A stretch of 34,492 bases of DNA from Pseudomonadota bacterium. Lineage in GTDB: Bacteria > Pseudomonadota > Alphaproteobacteria > Caulobacterales > Caulobacteraceae. The notes below the pieces were generated by a model, which worked only from the letters and a program-made list of their open reading frames with translations, was not told the origin of the DNA and made no database searches. Below, piece by piece: positions 1-8,199 of the stretch. Position numbers and translations under genes: made by a program. The stretch lies in contig JAEZCL010000161.1 of NCBI GenBank assembly GCA_023433585.1, forward strand, positions 1 through 34,492, given 5' to 3'. Positions within the stretch are counted from its first letter, which is position 1. Every line of letters starts with the position of its first letter.

Positions 1-49
1 CCCCCATGCGCTTCGCTCATGAGGGAGGATTACGGGGCGTCGCGCCAAG

Positions 50-1495
50 TCAGCCCGCCCCGAACCCGGCCGAGGCCGCCTGGGCCAGCGGCTCCAGCCA
101 GATCAGGGCGACCAGCACCAGCGGGAACGAGAAGGCGGCGGCCAGCCAGCCGACCCACCGCGCTTCGGCCGGCGAAGCCTCGGCCGCCCGGTCGCCTTCC
201 GGCGGCGCGTCGAACCACATCACCTTGATGATCCGCAGATAGTAGAAGGCCGCCACCACCGAGGCCGCCAGGCCGATGGCCGCCACGATCCAGTATCCGG
301 CCGCCAGCGCGGCCCCGAACACATAGAACTTGCCCCAGAAGCCGGCGAACGGCGGCATGCCCAGCAGCGACAGCGACACCACGGTGATGGCCACCGTCGT
401 CACCGGCTTGTCCCTTCGCAGACCCGCCAGGTCGGCGACCGAACGGATCGGCCGCCCCGACCGCGACAGCGCCAGCAACAGGGCGAAGAAGCCCAGGGTG
501 TCGATGGTGTAGAAGGTCATGAACAGCAGCAGGGCCTGAAGCCCGATCTGCGTGCCCGCCGTGATGGCCAGCAGGGCGTAGCCGATGTTGGCGATCGACG
601 AATAGGCCAGCAGGCGCGGGATGTCTCGCTGGGCCAGGCCGCCGAACGCCCCCACCGCGAACGAGAACAGCGAAATCAGCACCAGCACCTGGGCCCACTG
701 GTCATGAACGCCGCCGAACCCTTCGCTGAGGGTGCGGGCGAACAGCACCATGGCGGCGAATTTGGGCGCGGAGGCGAACAGCGCCGTGACCGGCAGTGGC
801 GCGCCTTCGTACACATCCGGCGTCCACATGTGGAACGGCGCGGCCGACACCTTGAACGCCAGGCCGCAGATCAGGAACACCAGGCCGAAGATCAGGCCGC
901 TGCCCGCCCCGTCCGCGACCACCGCCGCGATCTCGTCAAAGCGCATGGAGCCGGTGAAGCCGTAGATCAGGCTGGCGCCGTAGAGCAGCAGGCCCGACGA
1001 CAGGGCGCCCAGCACGAAATACTTCAGCCCGGCTTCCGAGGCCCGCGCGTTGTCCCGGTGGAACGCGGCCAGCACATAGAGCGCCAGCGAATGAAGCTCG
1101 ACGCCGACGTAAAGGGCGATCAGGTCGCCCGCCGACACCATCATGCCCATGCCGACGGCGCTGAGCACCACCAGCACCGGATATTCGAACCGGGCGATGC
1201 CGGTGCGGCGCATCCAGCCCTCGCCCAGCACCACGGCGACGGCGCTGAGCAGATAGACCGCCACCTTGGAATAGACGGCCAGGGGATCGGAGACGAACGC
1301 TCCCTTGAACACCATGCCCAGCGGCGCGACCGCCGCCACGGCCGCCGCGGCGACCAGCAGCAGCACGGTCAGGACGGTCACCAGGCGGCCCGCACGGGCG
1401 CCGCCATAGGCGCCCAGCATCAGCAGGACCATGGCGCCGAGGGCCAGGACGATCTCCGGCGCGGCGACGTTGAGGGCGAAATTCAGGTCAGACAT
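50..1495 (-). CDS. nuoN: NADH-quinone oxidoreductase subunit N
   Basis: This is a 481-residue polytopic inner-membrane protein, one of the three antiporter-like proton-pumping subunits of respiratory complex I. It is almost entirely hydrophobic helices. The family core is visible in the stretch around residues 195-260 (LAFKVSAAPFHMWTPDVYEG), which carries the conserved lysine and the helix-breaking proline region of the Mrp/NuoN fold. Its length matches the usual family size. The ATG lies 7 bp after the nuoM stop, and it is the last gene of the nuo operon in this window. Only 49 bp follow it; they hold part of what may be a palindromic repeat and no gene I can support. Confidence 0.97.
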   Translation of the reverse strand: MSDLNFALNVAAPEIVLALGAMVLLMLGAYGGARAGRLVTVLTVLLLVAAAAVAAVAPLGMVFKGAFVSDPLAVYSKVAVYLLSAVAVVLGEGWMRRTGIARFEYPVLVVLSAVGMGMMVSAGDLIALYVGVELHSLALYVLAAFHRDNARASEAGLKYFVLGALSSGLLLYGASLIYGFTGSMRFDEIAAVVADGAGSGLIFGLVFLICGLAFKVSAAPFHMWTPDVYEGAPLPVTALFASAPKFAAMVLFARTLSEGFGGVHDQWAQVLVLISLFSFAVGAFGGLAQRDIPRLLAYSSIANIGYALLAITAGTQIGLQALLLFMTFYTIDTLGFFALLLALSRSGRPIRSVADLAGLRRDKPVTTVAITVVSLSLLGMPPFAGFWGKFYVFGAALAAGYWIVAAIGLAASVVAAFYYLRIIKVMWFDAPPEGDRAAEASPAEARWVGWLAAAFSFPLVLVALIWLEPLAQAASAGFGAG

Positions 1496-1502
1496 GAGCG
1501 TT

Positions 1503-2987
1503 CTATCCGCCGATCGCGGCCTGGTAGGCGGCCGTCACCGCGCTCACCGAAGCATGAGTGATGTCGAGCACCGCGGCCGGATAGACCCCCAGCCAGATCG
1601 TGCCGATGACGAGAGGCGCGAACACCAGCAGCTCGCGCCGGTCGATGTCGGTGATGGCCTTCAGCGCCGGATTGACGATCTCGCCGAACATGACGTTGCG
1701 ATACAGCGTCAGCGCATAGATCGCCGAGAAGATCACCCCGGAGGCGGCGAACAGCACCGCCCAGGTCGAGACCTGATAGGCGCCGACCATGGGCAGGATC
1801 TCGCCGATGAAGCCCGAGGTGCCCGGCAGGCCGACATTGGCCATGGTGAACAGCAGGAAGATCGCCGCGTACCACGGCATCCGCGCCGTCAGGCCGCCGT
1901 AGAAGGCGATCTCGCGGGTGTGCATGCGGTCGTAGATCACCCCCACGCACAGGAACAGCGCCGACGAGATCAGCCCGTGGCTTATCATCTGGAACACCGC
2001 GCCCTGCACGCCCTGATCGTTGCCGGCGAACACGCCCATGGTCACGAAGCCCATGTGCGCCACCGACGAATAGGCGATCAGCTTCTTCATGTCCGTCTGA
2101 CGGAACGCCACCAGCGAGGTGTAGATGATGGCGATCACCGACAGCGTCATCACCAGCGGGGTGAAGAACAGCGAGGCGTCCGGGAACATGGGCAGATTGA
2201 AGCGGATGAAGCCGTAGCCGCCCAGCTTCAGCAGGATGCCCGCCAGGATGACGGACCCCGCCGTCGGCGCCTGGACGTGGGCGTCGGGCAGCCAGGTGTG
2301 CACCGGCCACATGGGCATCTTGACCGCAAACGACGCGAAGAACGCCAGCCACAGCCAGGTCTGGACCCCGCCCGGCCAGTCATAGGCGGTCAGTTCGGGA
2401 ATGCTCGACGTGCCCGCCGTCGCCGCCATGTACAGCATGGCCGCCAGCATCAGCACCGAACCCAGCAGGGTGTAGAGGAACAGCTTGTAGGCCGCATAGA
2501 TGCGGTTCGACCCGCCCCACACCCCGATGATGATGAACATCGGCACCAGGGTGCCTTCGAAGAAGATGTAGAACAGGAACAGGTCCAGAGCCGTGAAGAC
2601 GCCGATCAAGAGCGTCTCCAGGATCAGGAAGGCGATCATGTATTCCGCCACCCGCTCCTTGATGGTCGTCCAGCTGGCGATGATGCACAGCGGCAGCAGG
2701 AACGCGCTGAGCAGCACGAACAGGACCGAAATCCCGTCCACGCCCAGGTGATAGGCGGCGCCGGCGAACCAGGGGACCATCTCGACGAACTGATAGTCCG
2801 CCCGGGCCGGGTCGAACTGGGCCACCAGAAGGACCGCGACGGCCAGAACCGCCAGGCTGAAGCCCAGGGCGATCCAGCGGGCCGCTCCGGCCGAGGCCTG
2901 CTCGTTGCGGGCCGTGACGCGCGCGATCAGCACCGCCAGGGCGCCCAGCAGCGGCAGGAAGGTGACGATGCTCAGGATGTAGGGCAC
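1503..2987 (-). CDS. nuoM: NADH-quinone oxidoreductase subunit M
   Basis: This is a 494-residue antiporter-like complex I membrane subunit. The conserved VKMPMWPVHTWLPDAHVQAP segment carries the pumping-channel lysine and the proline-rich helix break. The frame is open further upstream to 3038, but that would overlap nuoL by 47 bp. I chose the GTG at 2985-2987 because it gives the family-typical N-terminus MPYILSIVTFLPLLGAL, starts 4 bp after the nuoL stop, and has a GGAG Shine-Dalgarno at 2997-3000 with a 9-nt spacer. It is translated between nuoL and nuoN in the same operon. Confidence 0.96.
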   Translation of the reverse strand: MPYILSIVTFLPLLGALAVLIARVTARNEQASAGAARWIALGFSLAVLAVAVLLVAQFDPARADYQFVEMVPWFAGAAYHLGVDGISVLFVLLSAFLLPLCIIASWTTIKERVAEYMIAFLILETLLIGVFTALDLFLFYIFFEGTLVPMFIIIGVWGGSNRIYAAYKLFLYTLLGSVLMLAAMLYMAATAGTSSIPELTAYDWPGGVQTWLWLAFFASFAVKMPMWPVHTWLPDAHVQAPTAGSVILAGILLKLGGYGFIRFNLPMFPDASLFFTPLVMTLSVIAIIYTSLVAFRQTDMKKLIAYSSVAHMGFVTMGVFAGNDQGVQGAVFQMISHGLISSALFLCVGVIYDRMHTREIAFYGGLTARMPWYAAIFLLFTMANVGLPGTSGFIGEILPMVGAYQVSTWAVLFAASGVIFSAIYALTLYRNVMFGEIVNPALKAITDIDRRELLVFAPLVIGTIWLGVYPAAVLDITHASVSAVTAAYQAAIGG

Positions 2988-2991
2988 GACC

Positions 2992-5010
2992 TTATGCTCC
3001 CCACGTCGCGATGGCGAAGGCGAGAAGACCCGCCACACCCAGCAGCATCACGAACGCATAGTGATAGACATAGCCGGACTGGACCTTGGCCAGCCGTGCG
3101 GCCGATTTCAGCGAGGCCCAGGCGGCTCCGTTCGGGCCCAGGCCGTCGATGATCCTGACGTCGCCGATCTTCCAGAAGAAGTCCCCGAGCGCCCGGGCGC
3201 CCTTCACGAACACCACGTCATAGACCTCGTCGAAGAACCACTTGTTGTAGAGGAAGGTGTGCAGGATGTTGCCCGCCTCGGCCCAGCGCCGCGCCAGGCC
3301 CTCACGCAGCACATAGAGCCAGAAGGCGAAGGCCGTGCCCGTCAGGGTGACGACCAGCGGCGCCCACAGCACCCAGCGCGGCACGGAATGGCTGTCGTGC
3401 AGCACATGGTTGGCCTCGGCGGTGAAGATGGCGCCGCGCCAGAACTCGGCCTCGTGATGTCCGACGAAGAAGTCGTAGAAGACGAAGCCCGAAGCCACCG
3501 CCCCGACCGACAGGACGATCAGCGGGACCAGCATGGTCCACGGGCTCTCGTGCGGCTTCAGCGGGCCGTGATGATCGTCGTGCCCGTCCTGGTGATGCGC
3601 GACCGGCGCGGCCTCGTCCTTCCATGCGGGCTTGTTGTGGAAGGTCATGAAGATCAGCCGCCAGGAATAGTAGGCCGTCAGCCCCGCCGCGAACAGGCCG
3701 ATGAAGAACACGAACAGGCCCGCCTGGCTGTAGTTTGCCGCCGCAAAGGCGCTCTCCAGCACCGAGTCCTTGGAATAGAATCCGGCGAAGCCCCACTTCA
3801 GCTCTGGGATGCCCAGGCCGGTGATGGCGATGGTGCCGATCATCATGGCGCCGTAGGTGATGGGCAGCAGCTTCCACAGCCCGCCCATGTTCCGCATGTC
3901 CTGCTCGTGGTGCATGCCGTGGATCACCGACCCGGCGCCCAGGAACAGCAGGGCCTTGAAGAAGGCGTGGGTGAACAGGTGGAACATGGCCGCCTGATAG
4001 GCGCCGACGCCCGCCGCGAAGAACATGTAGCCCAGCTGCGAACAGGTGGAATAGGCGATGACCCGCTTGATGTCGTTCTGGGCCAGGCCGACGGTGGCGG
4101 CGAACAGGGCCGTGATCCCGCCGATGACCGCCACGATCAGAGACGCGGTCGGCGCATATTCATAGATCGGCGACAGCAGGCAGACCATGTACACGCCCGC
4201 CGTCACCATGGTCGCCGCGTGGATCAGGGCCGACACCGGGGTCGGGCCCTCCATGGCGTCGGGCAGCCAGGTGTGCAGGAAGAACTGGGCCGACTTGCCC
4301 ATGGCGCCGACGAACAGGAAGAAGGCCGCCAGGTCCAGCGCCGACCAGCGCTGGCCCGCGAAGTCCCATGCGGCGCCGGACTGCGCCGCGATCATCGGGA
4401 ACAGCTCGGCGAAATTGATGGTGCCGAACATCCAGAAGACGGTGATGATGCCCAGGATGAAGCCGAAGTCGCCCACCCGGTTGACCACGAACGCCTTGAT
4501 GGCGGCGGCCGAGGCGGTGGGCTTCTTGTACCAGAATCCGATCAGCAGATAGGACGCCAGCCCCACCCCTTCCCAGCCGAAGAACAGCTGCATGAAGTCC
4601 GCCGCCGTCACCAGCGCCAACATCATGAAGGTGAACAGCGACAGATAGGCGAAGAAGCGCGGCCGGCTGTCGTCCTCGGCCATGTAGCCCCAGCTGTACA
4701 GGTGCACCAGCGCCGACACGGTGGTCACCACCACCAGCATCACCGCCGACAGGGCGTCGACGCGGATCGACCATGTGGACTGGAAACCGCCCACCTGGAT
4801 GAACGGGAACAGCTCGACCGTGAAGGCCTCAAGATTGCCCCAGGCGTGCTGGCCGAACACCGTCCAGGCGACGGCGCACGACACGAACAACAGGCCGGTG
4901 GTCACCGCCTGGCTGGCGATGTTCCCGATGCGGCGGCCGAACAGACCGGCGATCACGGCCCCGAGCAGCGGGGCGAAGACGCCGAGAGTGACGAGGGTCT
5001 GAAGAGTCAC
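2992..5010 (-). CDS. nuoL: NADH-quinone oxidoreductase subunit L
   Basis: This is a 672-residue complex I subunit, the distal antiporter-like proton pump. Recognisable features are the GWEGVGLASYLLIGFWY region, the LPDAMEGPTPVSALIHAATMV segment and a long C-terminal region. The latter fits the family's lateral amphipathic helix that clamps NuoM and NuoN. A His/Asp-rich loop (about residues 474-492) sits between helices on a predicted exposed side. Translation appears to start at a GTG (5008-5010), 4 bp after the nuoK stop, with an AAGGG Shine-Dalgarno inside the end of nuoK. Length is slightly above E. coli NuoL (613), as is usual in alphaproteobacteria. Confidence 0.97.
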   Translation of the reverse strand: MTLQTLVTLGVFAPLLGAVIAGLFGRRIGNIASQAVTTGLLFVSCAVAWTVFGQHAWGNLEAFTVELFPFIQVGGFQSTWSIRVDALSAVMLVVVTTVSALVHLYSWGYMAEDDSRPRFFAYLSLFTFMMLALVTAADFMQLFFGWEGVGLASYLLIGFWYKKPTASAAAIKAFVVNRVGDFGFILGIITVFWMFGTINFAELFPMIAAQSGAAWDFAGQRWSALDLAAFFLFVGAMGKSAQFFLHTWLPDAMEGPTPVSALIHAATMVTAGVYMVCLLSPIYEYAPTASLIVAVIGGITALFAATVGLAQNDIKRVIAYSTCSQLGYMFFAAGVGAYQAAMFHLFTHAFFKALLFLGAGSVIHGMHHEQDMRNMGGLWKLLPITYGAMMIGTIAITGLGIPELKWGFAGFYSKDSVLESAFAAANYSQAGLFVFFIGLFAAGLTAYYSWRLIFMTFHNKPAWKDEAAPVAHHQDGHDDHHGPLKPHESPWTMLVPLIVLSVGAVASGFVFYDFFVGHHEAEFWRGAIFTAEANHVLHDSHSVPRWVLWAPLVVTLTGTAFAFWLYVLREGLARRWAEAGNILHTFLYNKWFFDEVYDVVFVKGARALGDFFWKIGDVRIIDGLGPNGAAWASLKSAARLAKVQSGYVYHYAFVMLLGVAGLLAFAIATWGA

Positions 5011-5014
5011 GCGG

Positions 5015-5320
5015 TCAGCCCTTCATCATGGATGCGTCATCCACGGCGATGTCGCCGCGGCTGCGGAAGAAGGTCACCAGAATGGCCAGGCCGATGGCCG
5101 CCTCTGCGGCGGCGACGGTCAGGACGAACATGGCCATGATCTGCCCGGCGGCGTCGTTCAGATAGGCCGAGAAGGCGACGAAATTGATGTTCACGGCCAA
5201 CAGGATCAGCTCGACCGACATCAGGATGATGATGATGTTCTTGCGGTTCACGAAGATGCCGAACACCCCGATGGTGAACAGCATCGCCCCGACCGCCAGA
5301 TAGTGCGACAGGCCGATCAT
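5015..5320 (-). CDS. nuoK: NADH-quinone oxidoreductase subunit K
   Basis: This is a 101-residue protein with three transmembrane helices, the standard length for NuoK. It lies in the complex I membrane arm and contributes conserved glutamates in helices 2 and 3 to the proton path. The segments MSVELILLAVNINFV and AAAEAAIGLAIL carry these glutamates. Its ATG overlaps the nuoJ stop as ATGA, so translation is probably coupled. Confidence 0.97.
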   Translation of the reverse strand: MIGLSHYLAVGAMLFTIGVFGIFVNRKNIIIILMSVELILLAVNINFVAFSAYLNDAAGQIMAMFVLTVAAAEAAIGLAILVTFFRSRGDIAVDDASMMKG

Positions 5321-5937
5321 TTCAGATCCTCAGCAGAGACGCCCTTGCCGCTTTCGACCTCGACCTTGGCGAAGGCGTCGGACTGACGGCGGTTCACCTG
5401 GCGGCCGATGTCCTGGCGCCGGACATGGGGCTTGTGACGCAGGGTCAGGACGATGGCGCCGATCATGGCGATCAGCAGCACGATCCCCGACGCCTGGAAG
5501 ATATAGGCGTATTCGGTGTAGAGCACCCGGCCGATCATCTCGACGTTCGACACGTCGGTCGCCGGGACCAGCTCGGCGCCGCGCGCCGCGCCGCCCTGGG
5601 CCACCGTCACGGCGATCACGATCATCTCGGCCAGCAGGATCAGCGCCACGATCGTCGCCAGGGGGAAATACTGAGCATAGCCCTCGCGCAGCCGCACGAA
5701 GTCCACGTCCAGCATCATGACGACGAACAGGAACAGCACCGCCACGGCGCCGACGTAGACCACCACCAGCAGCATGGCCAGGAACTCGGCGCCCAGCAGC
5801 ACGAACAGCCCGGCGGCCGAGAAGAAGGCGGTGATGAGCCACAGCACCGAGTGCACCGGGCTGCGGGCCGTCACGACCAGCAGAGCCGAAACCACGGAAA
5901 CCGCGGCCAGAAGATAGAAGGCGATCGCCTGTATCAT
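5317..5937 (-). CDS. nuoJ: NADH-quinone oxidoreductase subunit J
   Basis: This is a 206-residue complex I membrane subunit with five predicted helices. The conserved segment VVYVGAVAVLFLFVVMMLDVDF forms the distorted helix of the E-channel region. The charged C-terminal tail after about residue 165 is typical of alphaproteobacterial NuoJ. The frame is open ten codons further up to a TTG at 5967, but the ATG at 5935-5937 gives the normal N-terminus (MIQAIAFYLLA) and is preferred. It overlaps nuoK by 4 bp. A 120-bp gap with a strong palindrome separates it from nuoI. Confidence 0.95.
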   Translation of the reverse strand: MIQAIAFYLLAAVSVVSALLVVTARSPVHSVLWLITAFFSAAGLFVLLGAEFLAMLLVVVYVGAVAVLFLFVVMMLDVDFVRLREGYAQYFPLATIVALILLAEMIVIAVTVAQGGAARGAELVPATDVSNVEMIGRVLYTEYAYIFQASGIVLLIAMIGAIVLTLRHKPHVRRQDIGRQVNRRQSDAFAKVEVESGKGVSAEDLK

Positions 5938-5969
5938 CGGCGGGACGAAGCCCCTCTCAAAAACCAAAT

Positions 5970-5993
5970 GGATTCCGGGACGTCCCGGGATCC
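5970..5993. repeat. 24-bp palindrome in the nuoI-nuoJ gap
   Basis: The core CCGGGACGTCCCGG (5975-5988) is a perfect 14-bp palindrome. It extends to 24 bp with GGAT/ATCC outer arms and one mismatch. It lies in a 120-bp gap between nuoI and nuoJ, the only such gap in the second half of the operon. It could be an operator-like site, an RNA stem affecting readthrough, or a small dispersed repeat. No U-run follows, so it is not a standard terminator. Confidence 0.5.
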
Positions 5994-6057
5994 TTCAAAA
6001 ACCCGCCCGGCCCGTTTGGACAGCGGCGGAAGACCATGCGCGGAATCGGCGCCTCTC

Positions 6058-6549
6058 TTAGCGATAGGGGGCGTCCAGTTCCAGATTCTTCGCGATCACC
6101 CGCTCCCAGCGGTCGCCGTTTGCCAGCAGGCGCTCCTTGTCGAAATACAGCTCCTCGCGCGTCTCCGTGGCGAACTCGCTGTTCGGGCCCTCCACGATGG
6201 CGTCCACCGGGCAGGCCTCCTGGCACAGGCCGCAGTAGATGCACTTGACCATGTCGATGTCATAGCGGGTCGTGCGGCGGCTGCCGTCGGCGCGCGGCTC
6301 GGCCTCGATGGTGATGGCCTGGGCCGGACAGATGGCCTCGCACAGCTTGCAGGCGATGCAGCGCTCCTCGCCGTTCGGATAGCGGCGCAGGGCGTGCTCG
6401 CCCCGGAAGCGCGGCGATTGCGGCCCCCGCTCGAACGGATAGTTCACCGTCGCCTTGGGCTTCATCATGTATTTGAACGACAGGCCGACGGCGCCGACCA
6501 GATCGATCAGCATCGCCCCCTTAACCGCCTGTCCGATACGGGAAAACAT
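6058..6549 (-). CDS. nuoI: NADH-quinone oxidoreductase subunit I (2x[4Fe-4S])
   Basis: This is a 163-residue peripheral-arm subunit that carries two tetranuclear iron-sulfur clusters (N6a and N6b) on the electron path to quinone. The two ferredoxin motifs are C64-x2-C67-x2-C70-x3-C74P and C103-x2-C106-x2-C109-x3-C113P. An N-terminal amphipathic segment (residues 5-30) anchors it to the membrane arm. The frame is open to 6672, but the ATG at 6547-6549 gives the family N-terminus and forms a TGATG overlap with the preceding small lipoprotein gene. Length matches alphaproteobacterial NuoI. Confidence 0.97.
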   Translation of the reverse strand: MFSRIGQAVKGAMLIDLVGAVGLSFKYMMKPKATVNYPFERGPQSPRFRGEHALRRYPNGEERCIACKLCEAICPAQAITIEAEPRADGSRRTTRYDIDMVKCIYCGLCQEACPVDAIVEGPNSEFATETREELYFDKERLLANGDRWERVIAKNLELDAPYR

Positions 6550-6758
6550 CAGTTGATCTCTCCAAGGTCGGCGCATTCGCGGGCGAAGCGCTCGCTGTCC
6601 CGGTTCATGGCGCGGCAACGCTCGACGCGCTGGGCGTGGGCGCGCTCGATGGCCTCCTGGCGGCGCTCCCACTGATAGGGCGAGTTCGGCGCCGCCTCAT
6701 AGGGCGCGCAGGCGGCCAGAAGGCTGACGGCCAGGGATGCGACGGCGACCCTCCTCAT
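6549..6758 (-). CDS. Small Cx13C lipoprotein within nuo operon (second copy)
   Basis: This is a 69-residue predicted lipoprotein with a leader of 16 residues, lipobox L14-A-A-C17, then a proline-rich linker and a charged, probably helical segment. Two further cysteines, C48 and C62, are spaced exactly Cx13C. The segment RRQEAIER matches QRQEALDR of the adjacent upstream gene, which has the same lipid cysteine position and the same Cx13C spacing, so the two are diverged tandem paralogues. The start at 6756-6758 overlaps the previous stop as ATGA, and its stop overlaps nuoI as TGATG. The mature protein should face the periplasm, possibly with an intramolecular disulfide. I do not recognise a named family. 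A structural or assembly role at complex I is only inferred from position. Confidence 0.85.
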   Translation of the reverse strand: MRRVAVASLAVSLLAACAPYEAAPNSPYQWERRQEAIERAHAQRVERCRAMNRDSERFARECADLGEIN

Positions 6759-6934
6759 AGCGGCACCGCGTCCCGGCAATCGCGCGCGTGCTCCGCGTTG
6801 CCGATGGAGTCCTCGTGGCACTGTTCATACCGGTCCAGGGCTTCCTGGCGCTGGGGCGTCAGGGTGTCCGGCTCCGGCCGGGCGCAGGCCGCGACGGTCG
6901 CTGAGACAGCGAGGATAGCGAGAAGGACACGCAT
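6755..6934 (-). CDS. Small Cx13C lipoprotein within nuo operon (first copy)
   Basis: This is a 59-residue predicted lipoprotein. The leader ends in lipobox V14-A-A-C17. The mature part is about 43 residues, acidic, and contains C39-x13-C53. It resembles the downstream neighbour in leader length, lipid cysteine position, the motif QRQEALDR and the Cx13C pair. Its ATG (6932-6934) overlaps the nuoH stop as TGATG, and its stop overlaps the next lipoprotein start as ATGA. It is therefore co-translated with core complex I genes. Function is unknown. Because it is too small for an enzyme and should lie on the periplasmic face, a supernumerary or assembly role is plausible but unproven. Confidence 0.85.
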   Translation of the reverse strand: MRVLLAILAVSATVAACARPEPDTLTPQRQEALDRYEQCHEDSIGNAEHARDCRDAVPL

Positions 6935-8016
6935 CAGGCCGCCCCCGCTCCGAACACGCGCCAGGCGGCGACCGCCACCACGGCCACCAGCGAATAGGGC
7001 AGAAACACCTTCCACCCCAGGCGCATCAGCTGGTCATAGCGGTAGCGGGGCACAAACGCCTTCACCAGGGCGAACATCACGAACCAGGCCACCACCTTGG
7101 CGCAGAAGACGCCCAGATAGAACAGATTGGCCAGGAAGGTCGGCCACTCGGCCATGAAATCGGTCGGGAAGCCCGGGTTCCAGCCGCCCCAGAACAGCAG
7201 GGTCAGCATCACGCACATCAGCACGATGTTGGCGTATTCGCCGATCATGAACAGCAGATAGGGCGTGGACGAATATTCCACCTGATACCCGGCCACCAGC
7301 TCGGACTCCGCCTCGGGCAGGTCGAACGGCGGGCGGTTGGTCTCGGCCAGCGCCGAGACGAAGAACACGATCATCATCGGGAACATGACGATCAGCAGCG
7401 GCCAGTTGGCCAGGCCCCCGCCAAAGGTGTGCCAGTTCCAGAACCAGCCGGCCTGGTTCTGCACGATCGCCGTCAGGTTCATGCTGCCGGCCAGCAGGAT
7501 CACCGTGACGATGATGAGGCCCAGCGACACCTCGTAGCTGACCATCTGGGCCGCCGAGCGCAGCGCGCCCAGGAACGGATACTTCGAGTTCGAAGCCCAG
7601 CCGCCCATGATGATGCCGTAAACGCCCAGCGACGAGATGGCGAACAGATACAGGATGCCGACGTTCAGATCCGCCACCACCCATCCGGGCGCGAACGGGA
7701 TCACCGCCCAGGCGATGAAGGCCAGGACGAAGGTGATGAGCGGCGCCAGCAGGAACACGATCTTGTCGGCGCCCGCCGGAACGACGATCTCCTTCAGCAC
7801 GAACTTGAAGAAGTCGGCGAACGACTGCAGCAGGCCGAACGGCCCCACCACGTTCGGTCCCTTGCGCAGCTGCACCCCCGCCCAGATCTTGCGGTCAGCC
7901 AGCAGCAGGAACGCCAGCGAAATCAGGATCCCGACGACGACCAGCAGGATCCCGCCCGCCGTGGCGAGCGTCCAGCCGAGAGGCGTGGTCCAGAAACTCG
8001 TTGTCTCAGGCGTCAT
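6934..8016 (-). CDS. nuoH: NADH-quinone oxidoreductase subunit H
   Basis: This is a 360-residue membrane subunit that forms the junction between the complex I arms and much of the quinone chamber. Conserved pieces include RKGPNVVGPFGLLQSFADFFKF, the loop AETNRPPFDLPEAESELVAGY with its cluster of acidic residues, and the C-terminal VKAFVPRYRYDQLMRLGWK. Eight or more hydrophobic helices are visible, and length matches the family. The ATG at 8014-8016 lies after a 183-bp gap that contains a large inverted repeat. Its stop is fused by TGATG to the first small lipoprotein gene. Confidence 0.97.
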   Translation of the reverse strand: MTPETTSFWTTPLGWTLATAGGILLVVVGILISLAFLLLADRKIWAGVQLRKGPNVVGPFGLLQSFADFFKFVLKEIVVPAGADKIVFLLAPLITFVLAFIAWAVIPFAPGWVVADLNVGILYLFAISSLGVYGIIMGGWASNSKYPFLGALRSAAQMVSYEVSLGLIIVTVILLAGSMNLTAIVQNQAGWFWNWHTFGGGLANWPLLIVMFPMMIVFFVSALAETNRPPFDLPEAESELVAGYQVEYSSTPYLLFMIGEYANIVLMCVMLTLLFWGGWNPGFPTDFMAEWPTFLANLFYLGVFCAKVVAWFVMFALVKAFVPRYRYDQLMRLGWKVFLPYSLVAVVAVAAWRVFGAGAA

Positions 8017-8036
8017 GCCGCCGCCCCCTCAATCAT

Positions 8037-8172
8037 CGTCATCCTCGGGCTTGTCCCGAGGACCCATTGATCCGTCGCACGGGCTTGGAGGCCGCTCACA
8101 CAGCCGCTCCCCGCTTCGGTTCCTCCCGCGTCACGTCCGCCATGGGTCTTCGGGACAAGCCCGAGGATGACG
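8037..8172. repeat. Inverted repeat element in the nuoG-nuoH gap
   Basis: The arms 8037-8066 and 8143-8172 are 30 bp each and match in inverted orientation at 29 of 30 positions, with a 76-bp loop. Each arm itself contains a smaller palindrome around CCTCGGGCTTGTCCCGAGG. This looks like a member of the short palindromic repeat families dispersed in alphaproteobacterial genomes. It lies inside the operon, so the transcript could form a long stem between nuoG and nuoH. No open reading frame in it looks real. Confidence 0.85.
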
Positions 8173-8199
8173 GAATGAGAACAAGCAAACCGCATCGCC

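Noticed and set aside
1..49. Start of birA or another gene after nuoN
   Set aside because: Too little sequence is visible, and it resembles a palindromic repeat end.
1431..5139. Very long plus-strand frames (573 and 692 codons) opposite nuoM and nuoL
   Set aside because: They are rich in Gln, His, Arg and Asp repeats, the usual antisense shadow of hydrophobic membrane-protein genes in GC-rich DNA. The minus-strand products are unmistakable.
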